DNA from: Sipunculus nudus
Taxonomy: Eukaryota > Annelida > Sipuncula > Golfingiida > Sipunculidae
DNA: 64,000 nt
Assembly: GCA_026874595.1 (NCBI GenBank)
Contig: CM049321.1
Location: 15,333,479-15,397,478, forward strand
Direction of reading: 5' to 3'
The notes beneath the pieces are model-generated. The model was given only the letters and a program-made list of their open reading frames with translations, was not told the origin of the DNA and made no database searches. Positions 25,028-36,993 of this stretch are shown piece by piece (position 1 is the first letter of the stretch; the number at the start of each line of letters is the position of its first letter). Position numbers and translations under genes: made by a program.

Positions 25028-28000
25028 TAAGCGAAAAATTAGTAACACCGATTTAAGAAAATTGATTTGTTTTTACACATTATCGAAAGTGACTCCAGAA
25101 ATAACTGGCTGTGTGAAATATTCCATCATATGCAGACTGGAACAGAGCACATTAAATAACAGAAGCGAACTGACCTCCACATGTAAACACAGGGCCAAGT
25201 ATATATATGTAACCGGATAAACAAAAGCCTTCTTACTGGCCTTGCTAGTGAAGCTTGCTTTACTAGCGAAGCGGTATAACGACTGACTTGTGTGTCTCAG
25301 GTTGCGGGTTCGAACACACATTCGGGTTCAGTGTCTATTTTCACCCGTTACATATATGTATGCCATCTAATCGAAATGAATACACACACAAAATATATCA
25401 TAACACGCACCACAATAATAAAAAAAATACAGTCGAACAACGAATTTCCGTTTTTTTTACGTTTACCCGAAATTTATATTGAGGAACCGAAATTTATCTA
25501 AATTAACCGAAAAAGTAGGAATACCGATTTAAGAAAATTGATTTGTTTTTACACATTATCGAAAGTGACTCCAGAAATAACTGGTTGTGTGAAATATTTC
25601 ATCATATGAAGACTGGAACAGAGCACATTAAATAACAGAAGCGAACTGACCTCCAGATGTAAACACAGGGCCAAGTATATATATGTAACCGGATAAACAA
25701 AAGCCTTCTTACTGGCCTTGGTAGTGAAGCTTGCTTTACTAGCGAAGCGGTATAACGACTGACTTGTGTGTCACAGGTTGCGGGTTCGAACACACATTCG
25801 GGTCCAATGTCAATTTTCACCCGTTACATATATGTATGCCATCTAATCGATATGAATACACACGCAAAATATATCATAACACGCACCACAATAATAACAA
25901 AATACAGTCGAACATCGAATTTCCGTTTTTTTTTACGTTTACCCGAAATTTATATTGAGGAACCGAAATTTATCTAAATTAACCGAAAAAGTAGGAATAC
26001 CGATTTAAGAAAATTGATTTGTTTTTACACATTATTGAATGTGACTCCAGAAATAACTGCCTGTGTTAAATATTTCATCATATGCAGACTGGAACAGAGC
26101 ACATTAAATAACAGAAGCGTACTGACCTCCACATGTAAACACAGGGCCAAGTATATATATGTAACCAGATAAACAAAAGCCTTCTTACTGGCCTTGCTAG
26201 TGAAGCTTGCTTCACTAGCGAAGCGGTATAACGACTGCCTTGTTTGTCACAGGTTGCGGGTTCGAACACGCATTCGGGTTCAGTGTCTATTTTCACCCGT
26301 TACATATATGTATGCCATCTAATCGAAATGAATACACACACAAAATATATGATAACACGCACCACAATAATAAAAAAAATACAGTCGAACAGCGAATTTC
26401 CGTTTTTTTTACGATTACCCGAAATTTATATTGAGGAACCGAAATTTATCTAAATCAACCGAAAAAGTAGGAATACCGATTTAAGAAAATTGATTTGTTT
26501 TTACACATTATTGAATGTGACTCCAGAAATAACTGGCTGTGTGAAATATTTCATCATATGCAGACTGGAACAGAGCACATTAAATAACAGAAGCGTACTG
26601 ACCTCCACATGTAAACACAGGGCCAAGTATATATATGTAACCGGATAATCAAAAGCCTTCTTACTGGCCTTGCTAGTGAAGCTTGCTTCACTAGCGAAGC
26701 GGTATAACGACTGTCTTGTTTGTCACAGGTTGCGGGTTCGAACACACATTCGGGTCCATTGTCTATTTTTACCCGTTACATATATGAATGCCATCTAATC
26801 GAAATGAATACACACACAAAATATATCATAACACGCACCACAACAATAACAAAATACAGTCGAACATCGAATTTCCGTATTTTTTTTACGTTTACCCGAA
26901 ATTTATATTGAGGAACCGAAATTTATCTAAATTCACCGAAAAAGTAGGAATACCGATTTAAGAAAATTGATTTGTTTTTACACATTATCGAATGTGACTC
27001 CAGAAATAACTGGCTGTATGAAATTTTTCATCATATGCAGACTGGAACAGAGCACATTAAATAATAGAAGCGAACTGACCTCCACATGTAAACACAGGGC
27101 CAAGTATATATATGTAACCGGATATACAAAAGCCTTCTTACTGGCCTTGCCAGTGAAGCGTGCTTTACTAGCGAAGCGGTATAACGACTGACTTGTGTGT
27201 CTCTGGTTGCGGGTTCGAACACGCATTCGGGTTCAGTGTCTATTTTCACCCAATACATATATGTATGCCATCTAATCGAAATGAATACACACACACAAAA
27301 TATATCATAACACGCACCAGAATAATGAAAAAAATACAGTCGAACATCGAATTTCCGTTTTTTTTACGTTTATCCGAAATTTATATTGAGAAACCGAAAT
27401 TTATCTAAATTAAGCGAAAAATTAGGAACACCGATTTAAGAAAATTGATTTGTTTTTACACATTATCGAAAGTGACTCCAGAAATAACTGGCTGTGTGAA
27501 ATATTCCATCATATGCAGACTGGAACGGAGCACATTAAATAACAGAAGCGAACTGACCTCCACATGTAAACACAGGGCCAAGTATATATATGTAACCGGA
27601 TAAACAAAAGCCTTCTTACTGGCCTTGCTAGTGAAGCTTGCTTTACAAGCGAAGCGGTATAACGACTGACTTGTGTGTCTCTGGTTGCGGGTTCGAACAC
27701 ACATTCGGGTTCAGTGTCTATTTTCACCCGTTACATATAAGTATGCCATCTAATCGAAATGAATACACACACAAAATATATCATAACACGCACCACAATA
27801 ATAAAAAAAATACAGTCGAACATCGAATTTCCGTTTTTTTTACGTTTACCCGAAATTTATATTGAGGAACCGAAATTTATCTAAACTAACCGAAAAAGTA
27901 GGAATACCGATTTAAGAAAATTGATTTCTTTTTACACATTATCGAATGTGACTCCAGAAATAACTGGCTGTGTGAAATGTTTCATCATATGAAGACTGGA

Positions 28001-28385
28001 ACAGAGAACATTAAATAACAGAAGCGAACTGACCTCCAGATGTAAACACAGGGCCAAGTATATATATGTAACCGGATAAACAAAAGCCTTCTTACTGGCC
28101 TTGCTAGTGAAGCTTGCTTTACTAGCGAAGCGGTATAACGACTGACTTGTGTGTCACAGGTTGCGGGTTCGAACACACATTCTTGTCCAATGTCAATTTT
28201 CACCCGTTACATATATGTATGCCATCTAATCGAAATGAATACACACGCAAAATATATCATAACACGCACCACAATAATAACAAAATACAGTCGAACATCG
28301 AATTTCCGTTTTTTTTTACGTTTACCCGAAATTTATATTGAGGAACCGAAATTTATCTAAATTAACCGAAAAAGTAGGAATACCG
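25028..28385 (+). repeat. Higher-order block A, copy 2
   Basis: Second copy of the 20265-23620 block. Only scattered single-base changes and short indels separate the two by eye, pointing to recent duplication of a multi-monomer segment. Confidence 0.85.
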
Positions 28386-31300
28386 ATTTAAGAAAATTGA
28401 TTTGTTTTTACACATTATTGAATGTGACTCCAGAAATAACTGCCTGTGTGAAATATTTCATCATATGCAGACTGGAACAGAGCACATTAAATAACAGAAG
28501 CGTACTGACCTCCACATGTAAACACAGGGCCAAGTATATATATGTAACCGGATAAACAAAAGCCTTCTTACTGGCCTTGCCAGTGAAGCGTGCTTTACTA
28601 GCGAAGCGGTATAACGACTGACTTGTTTGTCACAGGTTGCGGGTTCGAACACACATTCGGGTCCATTGTCTATTTTCACCCGTTACATATATGAATGCCA
28701 TCTAATCGAAATGAATACACACACAAAATATATCATAAAACGCACCACAACAATAACAAAATACAGTCGAACATCGAATTTCCGTATTTTTTTTACGTTT
28801 ACCCGAAATTTATATTGAGGAACCGAAATTTATCTTAATTCACCGAAAAAGTAGGAATACCGATTTAAGAAAATTGATTTGTTTTTACACATTATCGAAT
28901 GTGACTCTAGAAATAACTGGCTGTATGAAATTTTTCATCATATGCAGACTGGAACAGAGCACATTAAATAACAGAAGCGAACTGACCTCCAGATGTAAAC
29001 ACAGGGCCAAGTATATATATGTAACCGGATATACAAAACCCTTCTTACTGGCCTTGCCAGTGAAGCGTGCTTTACTAGCGAAGCGGTATAACGACTGACT
29101 TGTGTGTCACAGGTTGCGGGTTCGAACACGCATTCGGGTTCAGTGTCTATTTTCACCCGTTACATATATGTATGCCATCTAATCGAAATGAATACACACA
29201 CAAAATATATCATAACACGCACCACAATAATAACAAAATACAGTCGAACATCGAACTTCCGTTTTTCTTTACGTTTACCCGAAATTTATATTGAGGAACC
29301 GAAATTTATCTAAATTAACCGAAAAAGTAGGAATACCGATTTAAGAAAATTGATTTGTTTTTACACATTATTGAATGTGACTCCAGAAATAACTGGCTGT
29401 GTGAAATATTTCATCATATGCAGACTGGAACAGAGCACATTAAATAACAGAAGCGTACTGACCTCCACATGTAAACACAGGGCCAAGTATATATATGTAA
29501 CCGGATAATCAAAAGCCTTCTTACTGGCCTTGCTAGTGAAGCTTGCTTCACTAGCGAAGCGGTATAACGACTGTCTTGTTTGTCACAGGTTGCGGGTTCG
29601 AACACACATTCGGGTCCATTGTCTATTTTCACCCGTTACATATATGAATGCCATCTAATCGAAATGAATACACACACAAAATATATCATAACACGCACCA
29701 CAACAATAACAAAATACAGTCGAACATCGAATTTCCGTATTTTTTTACGTTTACCCGAAATTTATATTGAGGAACCGAAATTGATCTAAATTCACCGAAA
29801 AAGTAGGAATACCGATTTAAGAAAATTGATTTGTTTTTACACATTATCGAATGTGACTTCAGAAATAACTGGCTGTATGAAATTTTTCATCATATGCAGA
29901 CTGGAACAGAGAACATTAAATAACAGAAGCGAACTGACCTCCACATGTAAACACAGGGCCAAGTATATATATGTAACCGGATATACAAAAGCCTTCTTAC
30001 TGGCCTTGCCAGTGAAGCGTGCTTTACAAGCGAAGCGGTATAACGACTGACTTGTGTGTCACAGGTTGCGGGTTCGAACACGCATTTGGGTTCAGTGTCT
30101 ATTTTCACCCGTTACATATATGTATGCAATCTAATCGAAATGAATACACACACAAAATATATCATAACACGCACCACAATAATAACAAAATACAGTCGAA
30201 CATCGAATTTCCGGTTTTTTTAAGTTTATCCGAAATTTATATTGAGGAACCGAAATTTATCTAAATTAAGCGAAAAATTAGGAATACCGATTTAAGAAAA
30301 TTGATTTGTTTTTACACATTATCGAAAGTGACTCCAGAAATAACTGGCTGTGTGAAATATTCCATCATATGCAGACTGGAACAGAGCACATTAAATAACA
30401 GAAGCGAACTGACCTCCACATCTAAACACAGGGCCAAGTATATATATGTAACCGGATAAAGAAAAGCCTTCTTACTGGCCTTGCTAGTGAAGCTTGCTTT
30501 ACTAGCGTAGCGGTATAACAACTGACTTGTGTGTCACTGGTTGCGGGTTCGAACACACATTCGGGTTCAGTGTCTATTTTCACCCGTTACATATATGTAT
30601 GCTATCTAATCGAAATGAATACACACACACAATATATATCATTACAGGCACCACAATTATAACAAAATACAGTCGAACATCGAATTTCCGTATTTTTTTA
30701 CGTTTACCCGAAATTTATATTGAGGAACCGAAATTTATCTAAATTAACCGAAAACGTAGGAATACCGATTTAAGAAAATTGATTTGTTTTTACACATTAT
30801 CGAATGTGACTCCAGAAATAACTGGCTGTGCGAAATATTTCATCATATGCAGACTGGAACAGAGCACATTAAATAGTAGAAGCGAACTGACCTCCTCATG
30901 TAAACACAGGGCCAAGTATATATATGTAACTGGATATACAAAAGCCTTCTTACTGGCCTTGCCAGTGAAGCGTGCTTTACTAGCGAAGCGGTATAACGAC
31001 TGACTTGTGTGTCACAGGTTGCGGGTTTGAACACGCATTCGGGTTCAGTGTCTATTTTCACCCGTTACATATATGTATGCCATCTAATCGAAATGAATAC
31101 ACACACACACAATATATCATAACACGCACCACAATAATAACAAAATACAATCGGACATCGAATTTCCGTTTTTTTTACGTTTACCCGAAATTTATATTGA
31201 GGAACCGAAATTTATCTTAATCAACCGAAAAAGTAGGAATACCGATTTAAGAAAATTGCTTTGTTTTTACACATTATCGAATGTGACTCCAGAAATAACT

Positions 31301-31785
31301 GGCTGTGTGAAATGTTTCATCATATGCAGACTGGAACAGAGCACATTAAATAACAGAAGCGAACTGACCTCCACATGTAAACACAGGGCAAATTATATAT
31401 ATGTAACTGGATATACAAAAGCCTTCTTACTGGCCTTGCCAGTGAAGCGTGCTTTACTAACGAAGCGGTATAACGACTGACTTGTGTGTCACAGGTTGCG
31501 GGTGCGAACACGCATTCGGGTTCAGTGTCTATTTTCACCCTTTACATATATGTATGCCATCTAATCGAAATGAATACATACACAATATATCATAACACGC
31601 ACCACAATAATAACAAAATACAATCGGACATCGAATTTCCGTTTTTTTTACGTTTACCCGAAATTTATATTGAGGAACCGAAATTTATCTAAATTAAGCG
31701 AAAAAGTAGGAATACCGATTTAAGAAAATTGATTTGTTTTTACACATTATCGAATGTGACTCCAGAAATAACTGGCTGTGTGAAA
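28365..31785 (+). repeat. Higher-order block B, copy 1 (about 7 monomers)
   Basis: Nearly identical to 32173-35592 at an offset of 3807-3808 bp (8 monomers). Shared private variants include TACAAAACCCTTC, GCATTTGGGTT and the AATCGGACATCG subfamily at its right end. The few differences seen are isolated substitutions and small patches. Confidence 0.85.
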
Positions 31786-32172
31786 TATTTCATCATATGC
31801 AGACTGGAACAGAGCACATTAAATAACAGAAACGAACTGACCTCCACATGTAAACACAGGGCAAAGTATATATATGTAACCGGATATACAAAAGCCTTCT
31901 TACTGGCCTTGCCAGTGAAGCGTGCTTTACTAGCGAAGCGGTATAACGACTGACTTGTGTGTCACAGGTTGCGGGTTCGAACACGCATTCGGGTTCAGTG
32001 TCTATTTTCACCCGTTACATATATGTATGCCATCTAATCGAAATGAATACACACACAAAATATATGATAACACGCACCACAATAATAAAAAAAATACAGT
32101 CGAACAGCGAATTTCCGTTTTTTTTACGATTACCCGAAATTTATATTGAGGAACCGAAATTTATCTAAATCA

Positions 32173-35100
32173 ACCGAAAAAGTAGGAATACCGATTTAAG
32201 AAAATTGATTTGTTTTTACACATTATTGAATGTGACTCCAGAAATAACTGCCTGTGTGAAATATTTCATCATATGCAGACTGGAACAGAGCACATTAAAT
32301 AACAGAAGCGTACTGACCTCCACATGTAAACACAGGGCCAAGTATATATATGTAACCGGATAAACAAAAGCCTTCTTACTGGCCTTGCCAGTGAAGCGTG
32401 CTTTACTAGCGAAGCGGTATAACGACTGACTTGTTTGTCACAGGTTGCGGGTTCGAACACACATTCGGGTCCATTGTCTATTTTCACCCGTTACATATAT
32501 GAATGCCATCTAATCGAAATGAATACACACACAAAATATATCATAACACGCACCACAACAATAACAAAATACAGTCGAACATCGAATTTCCGTATTTTTT
32601 TTACGTTTACCCGAAATTTATATTGAGGAACCGAAATTTATCTTAATTCACCGAAAAAGTAGGAATACCGATTTAAGAAAATTGATTTGTTTTTACACAT
32701 TATCGAATGTGACTCTAGAAATAACTGGCTGTATGAAATTTTTCATCATATGCAGACTGGAACAGAGCACATTAAATAACAGAAGCGAACTGACCTCCAG
32801 ATGTAAACACAGGGCCAAGTATATATATGTAACCGGATATACAAAACCCTTCTTACTGGCCTTGCCAGTGAAGCGTGCTTTACTAGCGAAGCGGTATAAC
32901 GACTGACTTGTGTGTCACAGGTTGCGGGTTCGAACACGCATTCGGGTTCAGTGTCTATTTTCACCCGTTACATATATGTATGCCATCTAATCGAAATGAA
33001 TACACACACAAAATATATCATAACACGCACCACAATAATAACAAAATACAGTCGAACATCGAATTTCCGTTTTTCTTTACGTTTACCCGAAATTCATATT
33101 GAGGAACCGAAATTTATCTAAATTAACCGAAAAAGTAGGAATACCGATTTAAGAAAATTGATTTGTTTTTACACATTATTGAATGTGACTCCAGAAATAA
33201 CTGGCTGTGTGAAATATTTCATCATATGCAGACTGGAACAGAGCACATTAAATAACAGAAGCGTACTGACCTCCACATGTAAACACAGGGCCAAGTATAT
33301 ATATGTAACCGGATAATCAAAAGCCTTCTTACTGGCCTTGCTAGTGAAGCTTGCTTCACTAGCGAAGCGGTATAACGACTGTCTTGTTTGTCACAGGTTG
33401 CGGGTTCGAACACACATTCGGGTCCATTGTCTATTTTCACCCGTTACATATATGAATGCCATCTAATCGAAATGAATACACACACAAAATATATCATAAC
33501 ACGCACCACAACAATAACAAAATACAGTCGAACATCGAATTTCCGTATTTTTTTACGTTTACCCGAAATTTATATTGAGGAACCGAAATTGATGTAAATT
33601 CACCGAAAAAGTAGGAATACCGATTTAAGAAAATTGATTTGTTTTTACACATTATCGAATGTGACTTCAGAAATAACTGGCTGTATGAAATTTTTCATCA
33701 TATGCAGACTGGAACAGAGCACATTAAATAACAGAAGCGAACTGACCTCCACATGTAAACACAGGGCCAAGTATATATATGTAACCGGATATACAAAAGC
33801 CTTCTTACTGGCCTTGCCAGTGAAGCGTGCTTTACAAGCGAAGCGGTATAACGACTGACTTGTGTGTCACAGGTTGCGGGTTCGAACACGCATTTGGGTT
33901 CAGTGTCTATTTTCACCCGTTACATATATGTATGCCATCTAATCGAAATGAATACACACACAAAATATATCATAACACGCACCACAATAATAACAAAATA
34001 CAGTCGAACATCGAATTTCCGGTTTTTTTAAGTTTATCCGAAATTTATATTGAGGAACCGAAATTTATCTAAATTAAGCGAAAAATTAGGAATACCGATT
34101 TAAGAAAATTGATTTGTTTTTACACATTATCGAAAGTGACTCCAGAAATAACTGGCTGTGTGAAATATTCCATCATATGCAGACTGGAACAGAGCACATT
34201 AAATAACAGAAGCGAACTGACCTCCACATCTAAACACAGGGCCAAGTATATATATGTAACCGGATAAAGAAAAGCCTTCTTACTGGCCTTGCTAGTGAAG
34301 CTTGCTTTACTAGCGAAGCGGTATAACAACTGACTTGTGTGTCACTGGTTGCGGGTTCGAACACACATTCGGGTTCAGTGTCTATTTTCACCCGTTACAT
34401 ATATGTATGCCATCTAATCGAAATGAATACACACACACACAATATATCATAACACGCACCACAATAATAACAAAATACAATCGGACATCGAATTTCCGTT
34501 TTTTTTACGTTTACCCGAAATTTATATTGAGGAACCGAAATTTATCTAAATTAACCGAAAACGTAGGAATACCGATTTAAGAAAATTGATTTGTTTTTAC
34601 ACATTATCGAATGTGACTCCAGAAATAACTGGCTGTGCGAAATATTTCATCATATGCAGACTGGAACAGAGCACATTAAATAGTAGAAGCGAACTGACCT
34701 CATCATGTAAACACAGGGCCAAGTATATATATGTAACTGGATATACAAAAGCCTTCTTACTGGCCTTGCCAGTGAAGCGTGCTTTACTAGCGAAGCGGTA
34801 TAACGACTGACTTGTGTGTCACAGGTTGCGGGTTTGAACACGCATTCGGGTTCAGTGTCTATTTTCACCCGTTACATATATGTATGCCATCTAATCGAAA
34901 TGAATACACACACACACAATATATCATAACACGCACCACAATAATAACAAAATACAATCGGACATCGAATTTCCGTTTTTTTTACGTTTACCCGAAATTT
35001 ATATTGAGGAACCGAAATTTATCTAAATCAACCGAAAAAGTAGGAATACCGATTTAAGAAAATTGCTTTGTTTTTACACATTATCGAATGTGACTCCAGA

Positions 35101-35592
35101 AATAACTGGCTGTGTGAAATGTTTCATCATATGCAGACTGGAACAGAGCACATTAAATAACAGAAGCGAACTGACCTCCACATGTAAACACAGGGCAAAG
35201 TATATATATGTAACTGGATATACAAAAGCCTTCTTACTGGCCTTGCCAGTGAAGCGTGCTTTACTAACGAAGCGGTATAACGACTGACTTGTGTGTCACA
35301 GGTTGCGGGTGCGAACACGCATTCGGGTTCAGTGTCTATTTTCACCCGTTACATATATGTATGCCATCTAATCGAAATGAATACATACACAATATATCAT
35401 AACACGCACCACAATAATAACAAAATACAATCGGACATCGAATTTCCGTTTTTTTTACGTTTACCCGAAATTTATATTGAGGAACCGAAATTTATCTAAA
35501 TTAAGCGAAAAAGTAGGAATACCGATTTAAGAAAATTGATTTGTTTTTACACATTATCGAATGTGACTCCAGAAATAACTGGCTGTGTGAAA
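32173..35592 (+). repeat. Higher-order block B, copy 2
   Basis: Partner of 28365-31785. Its right part is itself further duplicated, see 34140-36993. Confidence 0.85.
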
Positions 35593-36993
35593 TATTCCAT
35601 CATATGCAGACTGGAACAGAGCACATTAAATAACAGAAGCGAACTGACCTCCACATCTAAACACAGGGCCAAGTATATATATGTAACCGGATAAAGAAAA
35701 GCCTTCTTACTGGCCTTGCTAGTGAAGCTTGCTTTACTAGCGAAGCGGTATAACAACTGACTTGTGTGTCACTGGTTGCGGGTTCGAACACACATTCGGG
35801 TTCAGTGTCTATTTTCACCCGTTACATATATGTATGCCATCTAATCGAAATGAATACACACACACACAATATATCATAACACGCACCACAATAATAACAA
35901 AATACAATCGGACATCGAATTTCCGTTTTTTTTACGTTTACCCGAAATTTATATTGAGGAACCGAAATTTATCTAAATTAACCGAAAACGTAGGAATACC
36001 GATTTAAGAAAATTGATTTGTTTTTACACATTATCGAATGTGACTCCAGAAATAACTGGCTGTGCGAAATATTTCATCATATGCAGACTGGAACAGAGCA
36101 CATTAAATAGTAGAAGCGAACTGACCTCATCATGTAAACACAGGGCCAAGTATATATATGTAACTGGATATACAAAAGCCTTCTTACTGGCCTTGCCAGT
36201 GAAGCGTGCTTTACTAGCGAAGCGGTATAACGACTGACTTGTGTGTCACAGGTTGCGGGTTTGAACACGCATTCGGGTTCAGTGTCTATTTTCACCCGTT
36301 ACATATATGTATGCCATCTAATCGAAATGAATACACACACACACAATATATCATAACACGCACCACAATAATAACAAAATACAATCGGACATCGAATTTC
36401 CGTTTTTTTTACGTTTACCCGAAATTTATATTGAGGAACCGAAATTTATCTAAATCAACCGAAAAAGTAGGAATACCGATTTAAGAAAATTGCTTTGTTT
36501 TTACACATTATCGAATGTGACTCCAGAAATAACTGGCTGTGTGAAATGTTTCATCATATGCAGACTGGAACAGAGCACATTAAATAACAGAAGCGAACTG
36601 ACCTCCACATGTAAACACAGGGCAAAGTATATATATGTAACTGGATATACAAAAGCCTTCTTACTGGCCTTGCCAGTGAAGCGTGCTTTACTAACGAAGC
36701 GGTATAACGACTGACTTGTGTGTCACAGGTTGCGGGTGCGAACACGCATTCGGGTTCAGTGTCTATTTTCACCCGTTACATATATGTATGCCATCTAATC
36801 GAAATGAATACATACACAATATATCATAACACGCACCACAATAATAACAAAATACAATCGGACATCGAATTTCCGTTTTTTTTACGTTTACCCGAAATTT
36901 ATATTGAGGAACCGAAATTTATCTAAATTAAGCGAAAAAGTAGGAATACCGATTTAAGAAAATTGATTTGTTTTTACACATTATCGAATGTGA
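34140..36993 (+). repeat. Tandem 3-monomer higher-order repeat (1427 bp)
   Basis: 34140-35566 and 35567-36993 are adjacent copies of a three-monomer unit, indistinguishable or nearly so by eye. The pattern of related triplets continues to about 39.3 kb with offsets of 1424-1425 bp. The three monomers differ in their B box: intact TTCGAAC, TTTGAAC and TGCGAAC. Confidence 0.85.
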
